Source: Drosophila persimilis (lineage: Eukaryota; Arthropoda; Insecta; Diptera; Drosophilidae). From it: DNA of 64,000 nt. This document shows, one piece after another, positions 38,601 to 48,525 of this stretch. Below the pieces are notes generated by a model that made no database searches, was not told the origin of the DNA, and saw only the letters and a program-made list of their open reading frames with translations. A program made the position numbers and the translations under genes. The first letter of the stretch is position 1. Each line of letters starts with the position of its first letter. The stretch lies in the NCBI RefSeq assembly GCF_003286085.1, contig NW_020825298.1, positions 4,898,001 to 4,962,000 on the forward strand. Direction: 5' to 3'.

Positions 38601-41600
38601 CCCTGGCCCTGGTCAGCTGCATCATCCGTCAGCGTCAGGATTCGCAGAGTAAAACCAACTCCGAGGCAGAGGCGGAACCGCCGCCTCCAGTTATAGTTCC
38701 TCCCAAACTGAAGACGCCTTTAAAGCAGGAGCAGGTACAGGCACCCGCCTCACCGAGGAACACACGCTCCCAGGCGGCCACACCCGTCGAGGAGCTGCGG
38801 TTTGCCACTGAAATCAGTGAGACTGTGAAACGCATGCGGCGTGGACAGAACAAATACGATCATTCCCCACCTGCCCCGGCACCAGTTGTAGTTCCAGTCC
38901 AGCCTGAACCGGCAGCAGCCGCAACCGAATCGCCTGGCAGAAGTCGTCGTCTGCCACCAGTGGCCAATGCCAGTCTCAGTCACAGCTATGCCCGCCGTTT
39001 GCAGTTCTCCGCGCGACGTGAAGCGTGTTCCGCCAGCGTGCTGTTGGGCAAGCGCAAAAGGAAAAACCATCCAGCCGTGCGTCCTCCCCAACAGCAGCCG
39101 CCTGGAATAATGCGCGGAGTGCGCAAGCTGCCTAGCAAGAAGGGTCTGCTCGAGTACGAGATGGAGCCGTGTGCCTTCAAGGCTCTGGACAAGGCCATGC
39201 AGTATGAAAATGCTGGTCTGGTTGCCTGGCAGCTGGACAAGTATCTGGAGTTGGCTGGCAAGGAGTTCGACCTGGAAATAGAGGACACGGAGGACACCAC
39301 GGAGGAACTGTCGCCAGCAGAGCGTGCGCAGAACACGCCACCCCCAACGGATTGCTGTTTTACGAGCGAATTTGATCTCTGTGATCTCCTGACGGGCAGT
39401 GCTGGCAGCGGCGATGACGAGGAGGATGCCAGCCGAGGAACTGGAGCAGGGAACCAGCTGTCTGGCACCAGTCGACGCTTGGGCAGCATGGGAAATCTCT
39501 ACACCACTTACTATCGCAAGCGGAAGAGCCTAAAGTCGAAGACGAATCGAACGGGTTGGCCCAAGACTCACAGGCGACGCGGCTGCGGTAATGGCGCTGG
39601 TTTCGGTGCTCGATCCATGCCTGATGAGAGGATCAACTTTAAAAAGATGGGCCTGGGGGAGATGTCACCCATCAAGCAGGAGCCCATGGAGACGGAGGAG
39701 GAGCAGACTACAACCACCACCACAACAACAACCACAATGGCGGAGAAGCTGCTGAGCAAAGAAGATGAGGATGAAGACGAGGATGGGGAAGGCGATGGAG
39801 GACAAGGTGCTGCTGCCCGGGAAGAGGCTGTCATGACACCACCAGCCACAGACGTGGATGAGCAGGGAGGAGAACCCCATGCGGAAGCGGAAGCAGAAGC
39901 GGATGAGAACGACAGTCTGCCCGATGAAGATGAGACCATGGCGGATTCGGTGGATGAGCAGCAGGACGATGAAGCGGAAATAGAGGCCACCGATGCGGAT
40001 ATCGAAGAGGAGGATGATGAAGAAGATGACGAGGAGGAAGAGGATATCTTTGAAGATGCCTTCGAGGAGCAGCAAGTCCCACATGAGGTGGAGCCAAAGC
40101 TCACAATCGATGATGATGATGATGAACCCCCCGAGAAGCGTTCCCGCCTGCCCTCCATCTCTGTATCTACCCCACCCGATGATCCACAGCCGATGAGCCC
40201 CGGCAAGAAGCTGCTGCTCACTCTCCATAATGGCCATCGTCTGAATCCGGCCACTTCCACCCCGAGCACAGGCCACCAGCAGCGTCGCAGTACTCCCCAG
40301 CTAAATGGCAGCTTGGGTAGCTGCATATCGCCCAGCGAAAAGCTGGGCGGCGACAATTCGGACATCTTCACCGTCTCCTCGGATGGCCTGGACACGGATC
40401 TTGATCTGAGCAACACCCAGGCTGGGGACTCGCATGAGCAGCACTGTCCTCACCAGCAGACGACGCCCAAGCGGAAGTTCGACATTTCCAAGTATGCGCC
40501 ACCGAACAGTGGCAAGGCGGCCAGCAGTTGTGCCGCCGAAGCGGCGACAGCGGCTGTGAAATCCCTGGCCATCTCGCAGTTTCTCAAGAAGGAGGTTCGT
40601 GTCACCTGTCGTCGACTGAGGGCGCCCTTTAGACGCTTTCGATATCGTCGCTGAGAGCACACATCCAATCATACATCATCCATAACATCCAATCACTTTT
40701 AGCTTGTAGTGTGTACAGAAACAGAGAGCCAACGAAGATGAGAAAATAAGTTTCATTTGTAGGATATTTTATAGGGCCATCCAACATCCAATCATATGTT
40801 TAACCTGACCTCAAACCACACTTTCTTTGCTAGCATAATTCCAACTGAAACAAACCCCAAAATACACACACACACAGGAAGAGAGATACGTACCATCATA
40901 AGCCTTAGTTAAATCTTAGTTTAGCTCAAATTCCTCGATGCAGACCCAGAGCCCTCTAAAGTCGCCCCCAAAAAATCATCAACAGTTTCGGACTATTCCA
41001 AGGAAAACACTCTCATTTCAGTCTCTAGATCTTAAGTAGTAAACTTTCCATTTTTCGTTTTGAAAAATAGTTATTTCGTTTTATTAAACGTCGTCTGTCG
41101 TTAACGCTCAAAGAAAAGCAAGTTGAAAAAGGCAAAACCACAAACAAACCACTCAACTATAATGTAAGAGAGAAAGAACTAAACTAAAACTAAAACCAAA
41201 AGCAATTGTAAAAAATATTAAAACAAAGAGTAAAATTAAATATAAATATTCAATTCAACAAAAAAATATACACAATTTGTATGCTGCATTTACTGTAAAC
41301 CCATCCAATATAGTATTTCTAAAGGTATTCTTGATCAATCATCAGTATAGAAGTTCTTTATTTATTTTGTATTCCATTTTTTTTCTGTTTATGATAGTCG
41401 GAATAATAAGGAAATTACAGGCACAGATTTAAAATTATTATTTTAAACGCTCAGGGAGAAATATACTTATGCTATAGGATATATAATGGAATAGAATATT
41501 TTGCATAGATTTTGGCCGATTTTTGAGACATTTTATTATTATGATCAATTATAATCATTTTTTGCCATATGAAAATTGTTTTTAGTAGGAATCTTTTGTT

Positions 41601-42715
41601 GGGAAAGTGTAAATTTTTGTACTTTTAAAAACAATCTTTTTTTTTGTATTACTAAAATAATGATAATACTATTTTAATGATTTAAATAGGGAAGATCTAG
41701 CGATATTATTATTATGATTTCAAAGAAATTGTTCGCATAGAAATATAAGATTCAATATTAGAATAGACTTACTTTAGTAAGGTCTAGCTGTCATATGATT
41801 TAAGGAACCAAAGTTGATGCATTTTCAAGCATACTCCTTTCGGAGCTATCGAATCGGTTTAGATGAGGGGGAGAGGGGGGCTCCAGAATACACCCGTTCC
41901 GTTCATCATCCCGCACATGCAATAATCCCTAAGAAATCCCAAACTTCTTTGTTCTGATCCGATCCCATCCATTCCCATTTAGACTTGCGCAAACTCATCA
42001 AGTATGAGGAGCGTCTGGCGGAGGGCCCAAAGGACGACAATTTCAGCAGGCTGCATAAACGGGGCACCGTCAGCTCGCGTGCCAAATTAGGAGGAGAGAA
42101 CGATAAAGACAAGGACAAGGAGAATGCCGCTCCAGCATCAACAATTGAGGCAACAGCAGGCAAGGAGAAAAATTCCAAGACTGATGAGAGTGAGACGCGT
42201 TTAGCTGGCGGTATTGCCATGTCGGAAATTGCTCGTCTGTTTCGCGATAAGCTCTTTCTGGGTAGTTCCAAACCCGGTCCTGATGCCAGCCAGAGTTCAA
42301 CTCCTGTCCAGAGTTCAGCTCCGCTCAGCAAGCGTCGCAGTCGCAGCAAAACACGCAAGGCGGCACAAAACGCACCTTTTCTATCCAGCGGAGAGTCCGA
42401 GGCCAATCTGGATCATCCAATGACTCGTCGTCATCGTGGCTCCAAATCGCGTCCGCGTAGCTCCAGCCTTGGCGCCTCATTAGGTAACCCCAAACCGATT
42501 TCCTGCTATCCATTGCCCAGATAATAATGCTTGCACCTCTTTCAGTACGCCGTCGTGCTAAGTCGAAGAAGGAAGGACGCATGACCGATCCGGTGGCCCT
42601 GTATCAGTACTACCAGAACGAGTGGGCCTACTTCCGCGAACAGATACCTGGCACAAATGCACACAAAAACGCCCGGTCCAGTGTACGCCACAAGCTAATT
42701 GTTCCAAAGCCTTAG
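32667..42715 (+). CDS. Hyls1: HYLS1 homologue, centriole/basal body protein; chif is nested in its first intron
   Basis: HYLS1 is a centriolar protein needed for cilia. Exons 32667-32766, 41983-42483 and 42546-42715 join in frame to 256 residues. The N-terminus is MSHLPLDARAILQHLNELGY, and the first splice gives ..REFLKDLRKLIKYEERL, a conserved LGY...LREFLxDLxKLI block. The C-terminus has the HYLS1 signature: DPVALYQYYQNEWAYFREQI followed by PG and a basic RxxVRHKLI tail, comparable to the human protein's [20 protein letters not shown]. Splice sites are GTAAGC/TTTAG and GTAACC/TTTCAG. The first intron is 9.2 kb and contains the entire chif reading frame on the same strand. Poly(A) signal AATAAA at 42836-42841. 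The exon 1 assignment rests on the in-frame join and family match; another acceptor for the same donor exists at 35233, just before the chif ATG. Confidence 0.82.
32767..35232. other. intronic DNA between Hyls1 exon 1 and the chif exon
   Basis: No coding exon is supported. The stretch has simple repeats, two copies of the 12-bp palindrome GTACATATGTAC (33645-33656 and 33661-33672) and ends in a long pyrimidine tract (35179-35231) with the acceptor TGCGGACAG at 35232. A separate chif promoter in this interval is possible but I see no strong core-promoter motif. Confidence 0.5.
35252..40654 (+). CDS. chif: Chiffon, DBF4-family activator of CDC7 kinase with long C-terminal extension
   Basis: Chiffon is the fly DBF4: its N-terminal part activates the Cdc7 kinase for DNA replication and chorion gene amplification; from the literature the C-terminal part binds Gcn5 in a histone acetyltransferase complex. 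The single exon encodes 1800 residues (D. melanogaster about 1700 from memory). Motif N (BRCT-like, RPLCHFKFYLDICDHQLAKR, then THFVTDKPE) spans about 37-87. Motif M (KKQYVKIESVKRNYRPYYHL) is at about 225-245. Motif C is a CCHH zinc finger at C344, C347, H357 and H363 (CEICKIEYDILAIHLKSKDH). The rest is low complexity with polyglutamine, Ser-rich and very acidic stretches (DDDDDEE at about 795; EEDDEEDDEEEEDIFED near 1590). The start is the first ATG after the acceptor at 35232. Many long antisense frames over this exon are shadows of its repeats. Confidence 0.93.
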   Translation: MQPQSDKQTASRLAPTTPTTAAAASTERPKVKVIKSKRPLCHFKFYLDICDHQLAKRIEADIKALGGNLEFFLSDSITHFVTDKPEASLPGNNGTGTTPQPPKTPATPATPGTPGTGSSHLCQDDGQHQRKSNRQSRADAILSRVRRQNSTGSTAVGVGTATPTSTSTACSTTRSYTIWQTDHAQRIFKRIQTELRQYLEGKKEGPAAGGGAGGASNVNTHQIQLKKQYVKIESVKRNYRPYYHLIRQPDDWPKIDLSSDDGAFRLLTKVKSKEQQESMTRKSLGSRTSQRDKPKEEQQQSVQQTVQHPALKQLKKQAAVIPNSPRSHCRGEPKESSEKQGGVCEICKIEYDILAIHLKSKDHELFAKNAENFLALDTLIQSSANVNRFLEQEPDEESDIDMDVDEKQLLSASSANEDAGQRQAQPQPLPSPNSRQRPSPALREKSKRITKGKHSSEKFQATPPGGSPMTPSPTGKKSSGNSAQGSLTELQRQEQPNTAAATPTTHNTTRRKAQQNSGLSPPIRAMLPPSSLYKVVETRDECGATPPRRGGVGGRQASNNVDSPSLIVKFQKVRQSELQRLNGEAENFMFPRTASTTTTTRSSSELLTDVDRQTTSDVRGRHSISSASLDISTSEAETQQAQSQSQPQPQTSESGVLRKRAQAVGRRRRTAAAAEQQPLLQRQLSTGSSSSNSQQRFPSAPIQPDDDEPTTATEPELKVKVKQPPATRKSSRTATAIVTAATTSSQQQQLQLRQTRGGGGVKLEDRMGEATKAKIKIKLEPIEPEEAVEEDLDLDDDDDEEFSCTSGSDEDYVADRRRRHKLEPQPSAVVAVATATPPTRSDTREERAERRRSRLTINRSAGETELLQTEVKAKKPRGKSQKPPTTPKSKAKQKKGQKGGQQPPAMDMFFDCSKSELLRKMQYTFESLPNGELWNRVFMRQDAGEENYYTYYGSTRYRKLPYEMGPIPMARTLPAHSCALCRAEQKQKQEEAPQKCESPVKKEEETEAQPGTASSSSSSSMYKHKKMHLLQRYQQEQQQLQQQKETQLSTAIAIAKCDSKASTPELLEREFATDRVQLIERVRSTSSSSSGMTCRNKQLARLAELPPRKSPREHASTLALVSCIIRQRQDSQSKTNSEAEAEPPPPVIVPPKLKTPLKQEQVQAPASPRNTRSQAATPVEELRFATEISETVKRMRRGQNKYDHSPPAPAPVVVPVQPEPAAAATESPGRSRRLPPVANASLSHSYARRLQFSARREACSASVLLGKRKRKNHPAVRPPQQQPPGIMRGVRKLPSKKGLLEYEMEPCAFKALDKAMQYENAGLVAWQLDKYLELAGKEFDLEIEDTEDTTEELSPAERAQNTPPPTDCCFTSEFDLCDLLTGSAGSGDDEEDASRGTGAGNQLSGTSRRLGSMGNLYTTYYRKRKSLKSKTNRTGWPKTHRRRGCGNGAGFGARSMPDERINFKKMGLGEMSPIKQEPMETEEEQTTTTTTTTTTMAEKLLSKEDEDEDEDGEGDGGQGAAAREEAVMTPPATDVDEQGGEPHAEAEAEADENDSLPDEDETMADSVDEQQDDEAEIEATDADIEEEDDEEDDEEEEDIFEDAFEEQQVPHEVEPKLTIDDDDDEPPEKRSRLPSISVSTPPDDPQPMSPGKKLLLTLHNGHRLNPATSTPSTGHQQRRSTPQLNGSLGSCISPSEKLGGDNSDIFTVSSDGLDTDLDLSNTQAGDSHEQHCPHQQTTPKRKFDISKYAPPNSGKAASSCAAEAATAAVKSLAISQFLKKEVRVTCRRLRAPFRRFRYRR
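40655..41982. other. chif 3' UTR and rest of Hyls1 intron 1
   Basis: Follows the chif stop. The first 600 bp or so are probably 3' UTR; no canonical AATAAA was found, and ATTAAA variants lie near 41085 and 41235. The remainder is AT-rich intron ending at the Hyls1 acceptor CCATTTAG (41982). Confidence 0.55.
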
Positions 42716-43519
42716 TAGGAGAGAAGATCACCTATCCACCATAGTTATTATTTACATTTTAGATATTTTTGATAACTTTGACAAATCCTATGACTCATTG
42801 TTGTACTCGTAACTTTCTAAAAGGTTCAACAAACGAATAAACTACTATTACGATTAAAAGAAAATTAGATTACTTTAAGATTGGGGTTGCTCTCGTCAAA
42901 TTTAACCTCTACACATATGTATATAATATAAACGTATAGTTTTATGATTTGCGACTCTATTTACAAGCTAATTTCTACCATGGGTAATAGGGGCGCCCTT
43001 TTAAAGAGATTGTCAAATGAATTTGATGAGCCCTATATTATTTGTTAATGGGGGGACTCTATGTCTCGTTTATTTCGTAAATTTTAGAATATGATCCTTG
43101 TGACCTGACATGTTGAGTCGCCCCATTTGATCCACTAAACGCTACATTATTTATTCCACTTTGTAGATCGACTATAATTCCATGTACCACCCTATACCTA
43201 ATACTATGCCTTCTGCATGTACTCGATCGGTTCGGTTACAAGTGTCGCATCATGCAGCAGCGCCCCTCGGTCTACGGTATGTGGTCTGCACATTTCCAGG
43301 GATCCGCGCGAACCAACTTCGTCTTGGCGTCGCTTGTGCCAATCGATGGTGCAGTCGCTCACGTCAACGTCAAATCTGTATTATTTTTGACAGTACTGTA
43401 GAAAAAATGAAATGGAATTCATTTGAAAATTATTGTCAAAAGAAAAAACTAAATTCGAAAGTTCCAAAGTAAAACATTTGATTATTTTTGGCTACTAGAG
43501 CAACTGCTGCTAGAGAGTG
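42716..43519. other. Hyls1 3' UTR and spacer before the Cys-rich cluster
   Basis: Contains the AATAAA of Hyls1 at 42836-42841. Nothing else is supported; a 96-codon frame at 43182-43472 has no coding character. Confidence 0.55.
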
Positions 43520-45621
43520 ATGAACAGATCATTGGCGATGCTAGAGCGACGCTTACGTTCACAAAGACTGGAGCCAACAGCTCCAATACCAACCAAAACC
43601 ACGACTCTGCGACGTCAGGTTTGTGTTAATATTGAGGCCAAGGGCTCCAGTCCGAGTCTGCGACCGCGGCGGCGAAGGAGAAGGGAACTGCTGATGTCTT
43701 ACCCATACCCATTTTCCCAGATGTCGATGCCCATGGACTATGGGCAGCCTCAGCAACTACACCAGGCAAAAGGAGACCTGCATTATGGCTATTTTGATCC
43801 AGTGGAATCCTTCTTACAGTATCAGAATTTGGGCTGTCCACAGATGCGCATGAACTCCGGCCAGGAATATGGCATGAAGTATGCCCCCACTCTTGAGCGA
43901 AATAATCGCCCTCGCAGCTTCTTTACCAATGTCAACAGCTCAGGCCACCAGAGCGCGTCTGTAGACGAGCTGAAGGTCATTGCCAGTACACTGGAGAGCA
44001 GTCTGCTCCAATTTCTAGCAAATGAATCGGAGCCAGTCCACAAAGAGTTAAATAAGGAGTGTGTGATAAACCCAAACTATGAGTCAGGAGGTCCACAGGA
44101 GTCCAAGATGCAACTCCTGACCGATATGATGTGCGACACCATCTATAGGTTGAACAGCTTCATCTCCACTCAGAGAGAGATTGGGGGGCACAAGTCCCCT
44201 TACATGATACCACCACATCTGCTGTCGCAGCCGCAGCCAACATATAACATGGGGTTGGGCTCGGAAGGATTGAAAAGCAATAGCCTTCTGTTTCATCCAA
44301 GTAACATGATGGCAGCGAACCACAACAGTCGTCTGCCCCCAGTCGAGTCTACTGAAGCCAGCACTCAGACAAGGTTTAGCGTGGTGCGAATGCCTTGGCT
44401 ACGTGAGAGAAGGCGTAAGCGTCTGGTGAAACCCACCTATATACACCTGCACAATCAAGGCTGCAGCACAGAAGATTTGGATCTATGGCCGAGGATTTTA
44501 GAGGCCATAACCAATATTAATAGCGGAGGTAATATCAATAAGTTTTATTTATGCGCAAACACATTTACCCAGAATAATCTATTACAGAGAATCATCTTAA
44601 AACGGAACATTTTGAGCAGCAGTCAAGCAAAAAGAGCATGAAGGACAGTGGCACCACCATGTGGTGTCCCATGGCGTGTTGTCGCGGTTACTGTGAGTAT
44701 GTGGAGCTGGGTGGCAGTCCAACCTCTCATAAAAGAAATGAGGGGGACACCCTGCCTCTGCAGGCGCCACCTTTACCCACAACACCACCGCCACTATTCC
44801 TGACACAGAACGAAAACGAATACGAACTGGGCAGTAATTCCATCTACATAGAAAATGCCGACTCTCAGTCCACTATTGACAGCGCCGCCATGACTTCAAG
44901 CTCCACGTCTGATATCCGCAGTGCAGGCGGCGTAAGGAATACCCAGTTGACGTACTCCTACATAGAGGAGCAACAGGAGGAGCAACCGAAGAGCACAGAC
45001 AGCTTGGATGACTGGTATAGAAGTGCCAGCATGAGTCTGGCCGAACTGGAAGAGGAGCAGGAGCACTACAAAGCGATGGAGGAGCGTCGGAAGAAGTTAA
45101 ATACCAGAAACAAGCGACTTCAAACCGAATCCATCACGAGCTCAGCTTCCATTGGCGTCTGCGTCGGAGCCACCGCGGAAAAGGCCGTCAGCACCAGCGA
45201 TCTGAATGCCTGCAGACTCAAGAAACCACTTAAGTCCGCCCTTAAGACTCGGCGCGTGAAGAGTGGACAAGAAATTGTGGGCAACACAGCGCCAGGACTT
45301 GAACGTCTCACAAAAGTAAAGTTCGAAAAGAAAGTTGTTCCAAAACTGCAGGATATAATGAGTAAACCCAACACAAGATCAGTGGGAACGGGTCATCCGA
45401 CACCGAATGGTTTCGAGATCAAAAGGATATCCCTATGTGAAATCCCAGACAATGGGCAGATACCCCCCCGTCAGGGTCCCCTGATCAAGAGGAAGTACTT
45501 GAAGGAAACCCCAATTAAGAAGAAGCGTATCCCAAAAAAGTTCAACTGTTCTCCGTCGATGAGTCCACCGTCCAGTATACGCAAATCCCTTCCATATCCT
45601 TCGGAATGGTGGTTGGGCTAG
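43520..45621 (+). CDS. cluster gene 1: uncharacterised basic protein, two exons
   Basis: I do not recognise this protein. Exons 43520-44528 and 44588-45621 join across a 59-nt intron (GTAATA donor; CTATTACAG acceptor) to 680 residues. Unspliced, the two frames would overlap as ATGA at 44638-44641; splicing removes that overlap and gives a continuous frame through ENHLKTEHFEQQSSKKSMKD. The first ATG is at 43520. Visible features: an Arg-rich block (RPRRRRRRE) near residue 55, a Tyr/Gln/Met-rich part, a helical region DELKVIASTLESSLLQFLANES, a Cys patch (MWCPMACCRGYCEY) after the junction, a Glu-rich helix (ELEEEQEHYKAMEERRKKLN) and a basic Pro/Ser C-terminus. It is the least similar member of the cluster; the next gene begins 133 bp after its stop. 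Confidence 0.68.
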
Positions 45622-45754
45622 CTCTCTCTCCCGCTCTAAGCAATCCCTGCTAGAGCTGTCAAAGAGCTTCTCGCTTTTCACACGACAAATTCAAATACTA
45701 GACAGATTTCGGCCGCATTCATCATGATACACATGATGAATCCTAAATTGGGAT

Positions 45755-48330
45755 ATGTTGTGTGACGACGAAGCGCCACCAGAGCAATCGGTTTGTCGCT
45801 GTCGAACCTGTGTTCTACGCAAACCCGAAGACGTTCCCTGGCCGGAGGCGTTAGAGCTAGAGGCAGAACAAAAGGCAAAAGAAGAACAGGCAGAAGAACA
45901 AAGGCTACAAGAGGAACGGCAACGGATGCAGAAAAGGAAGTCAAATACATCTAAGGCACAGCAAAATCAGCCACTGGGACAAAAGGCACTGTCACTGTCT
46001 CAGAAGGCTCTGTCACATAAGGCACTAGCACAGCGGGCAATACCACAGGAGTCACAGGAGAAAAGGATTAAAATGGATAAACGTGAAGTCGGAACGAGAA
46101 GGACCTCTATAAGGACCATTGAATCGTTGCACAGCAATGCCACCATGCTGGAGGCGGACCGCCAAAGTGACTTTCGTCCCAATTCCGAAGGTATATCGGC
46201 GGCTTCGTCGATAATGGACCCGACAGGGGCTTCCCAAACGCAGCAACAGCCACAGCAACCCACAATCCTGCTGATTGTTGTCAAGTGAGTACGGCCATTA
46301 TGCTCTTGATGCACTCAAATAGAATAAAGCGTTTGTGTTTTTGGTAGCAAACCGCCAGAGAATCAGTTCTATCCACCTCCAGGAGCCGGGTACGGCCCAG
46401 GTCCAGCCAGAGGAGCCCCCAAGTATGAGACGATGGATACCATTAACAATCATGAACTGATATTTTACTCCCCTGGCGCAGCTACTATAATCCGCCGCCT
46501 GGACCTGGATTTGGACTTGGACGAGGACCACCTGGCTATGGACCTGGACCAGGACCACCTGGATATGGACGACCACCAGGACCACCAGGGTATGGGCCTG
46601 GTCCAAACTATGGTCAGTATCCTGGATATGGACCTGGCCCAAACTATGGCATGGAACGTCGTCGCAAGTAAGAAGTCAAGAGTTTTGTAATACTCGTAGC
46701 TTTAGAACCATTTGATAATCAAATCTGTCCCGTCTGTTCATTTGCCTGAAGAGTCGTTAACTTTAAAGATCTCTAAGAGTATCTACCCGCAAAGTCATCG
46801 TTCATGTCAGCAAGTGGTGGCTCCCATACTGATTCTCGACTCGAGCGAATGCTTCAAAAGAGAATGCCCGAGAACTTTATACCAATGGGGGTATAAACAA
46901 TAGGGGTTAAACGCAGTTTAAATCGGTTAGATATGATGCAAATTATTGTAGCTATCTTATGAATAGGTATAACATTGATTAGCCATCATTTTGCACCCAG
47001 AGTACTGTCCATTCCATTAATTATTCTAAATAATCATCTAAATATCTTAAACTTTCCTTTTACAGCGACGGCTACCGGGAGAATCGTCCGTTTCAGCAAC
47101 GCAGGTAAGAATTTTTGATTCACATTAAAATCTTTCGACTATTATTTAATTTATGTAAGCCATAGAGGAGACCCCCGGGATCGGAGAGACTCATTCCAAG
47201 GCGATGACCGTTATCGTCAACCTCCACCTCCACCTGCGCAAGGCTGGTAAGTGTGTGGGAATCCCGATTGACGATTTTTAAAGCATAACAACATACCATT
47301 CACATTCGATGCAGGCGAGGGGGACCCCCTCCTCGTGGGTAAGATCTGAATTGATTAAAAGGAGAACTAATGTCCATCATTGTCACTCCAAAGGAGGAGA
47401 AATAGTGAAAGTTCTCGACGAACAAATGAAGAGCGTGAAGGAGACCGTGGACAAGTATCCAGATGTCGATGTGGACAGGACGGTGGAGGAAATGATGGAA
47501 TCTCAGAAAATAGCAGAAACCAGAGTAAACGATGTATGTGCGTAAGTGACAATGATCGCTATATGCAAAGTAATCCACCAAGTCACAGGAACTGCCATTG
47601 CGAGGACGGCGACCGGGAGGTATCCAGAAAAACCTTTGAAAATAGCAACGAAAATAGCAACAAAAATAGCAACGAAAATACCAACAAAAATAGCAACGAA
47701 AATACCAACAAAATTCGAGACGTCGAGAAATCCCGAGGGAAAAATACGGAGTCAGCATGGGTCAGCAGCAAGGTCACGTCAACGCCTCCCGACAATCCCC
47801 TGCCGTTCAGCAAGGAAACGACCTGCTCTCACCAGAAGGAGGAGGTGATTGTGCCAGGCAAGAAGACCTATCGCTATGTCACAGTTCCCGTGTGCATCAC
47901 CCATGGCAATGCAAAGTCTTGTGTGTGCTGCGACTGTCATGAGGAGAACGACGAGGACGACGAAGACAATGTGAACCGCACGTGTGATTGCGATCCCCAA
48001 GGACATTGCAGCTGCCTGGCGGGTCACAGTGAAACTCATTTGCACGATGAGGTCCTGTGCGAGTGCGATATGACCAATCTGGAGCGAACGCTGGAACACC
48101 TCATACCCAATACGGACTGTACGTGCTTTTTCAACGCCCCGAAGAAGAGACGCAAGAGGAAGCGCCTTGGTCCAACGGTCCGATACGATCGCTTTGCAAA
48201 TCCCCCCTTTGTCCTGAACCCCAGGCCGCGTTGCCTGGCGTATAGCTGCAACACCTGCTGCTGTCCGGTGGGCAGGAGCTGCTACAACTGCGACTACAGT
48301 CATGCTTGCTGCTGTCCATGTTGTTGGTGA
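45755..48330 (+). CDS. cluster gene 2: Cys-x-Cys and Gly/Pro-rich protein, seven exons
   Basis: Unrecognised. Best model: exons 45755-46284, 46348-46422, 46482-46667, 47066-47104, 47166-47246, 47315-47338 and 47394-48330, all GT-AG and phase-consistent, giving 623 residues. The N-terminus has CRCRTC and a Glu/Gln-rich helix; the middle is (GYGPGP)n-like repeats joined across introns (PPPGPGFGLGRGPPGYGPGP); then RG-rich and CxC motifs (RCRCGQ, RCMCVS, NCHCED, CDCD, CSCL), an Asn/Ser run (SNENSNKNSNENTNK) and a Cys-rich C-terminus. The last 90 residues (LERTLEHLIPN, RYDRFANPPFVLNPRPRC, NTCCCPV, final CCW) match gene 3. The alternative is that exon 6 runs on to a TAA at 47342 (312 residues) and a separate gene starts at 47426; I favour the fused model because CxC spacing continues across the join. 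Poly(A) signal at 48366-48371. Confidence 0.62.
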
Positions 48331-48465
48331 TGCTCTGGATGCTTCTCTAGCTTCTGAAATCATAAAATAAACCCAATCATAGGACAAAACAAAAACGACA
48401 GAACATTTTTGAATACCCTAGAAAGTGGTCTGGGGTGGTTTTTCTTTTGTTGACACATCTGACAA

Positions 48466-48525
48466 ATGCTCACTGGGATGTACTACTGCTGCTCCTCTTG
48501 GCTCCAAAAATGGATAACAAAATAA
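48466..48525 (+). promoter_or_regulatory. 5' leader of cluster gene 3 with upstream ORF
   Basis: The leader 'gctcactgggatgtactactgctgctcct' region matches the leader of cluster gene 4. An upstream ATG at 48478 opens a 15-codon frame (MYYCCSSWLQKWITK) that overlaps the main start at 48510 in another frame and ends at 48525. Confidence 0.6.

Noticed and set aside
39568-40416. 282-codon minus-strand frame antisense to chif
   Set aside because: Poly-Ser and poly-Val runs are shadows of acidic and Thr repeats in chif; no family match.
43182-43472. 96-codon plus-strand frame
   Set aside because: No homology, no splice support; lies in the spacer before cluster gene 1.
44638-45621. independent gene starting at the ATGA overlap
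   Set aside because: A phase-correct 59-nt intron makes it the second exon of cluster gene 1, and no other start signal is visible.
47426-48330. separate gene with a 47-nt intron
   Set aside because: Possible, but the intron is shorter than usual and the fused reading keeps CxC motifs in register, so it is given only as an alternative.
48435-48509. gene 3 start at GTG
   Set aside because: Non-ATG start; the ATG at 48510 has a better context and matches the leader of gene 4.
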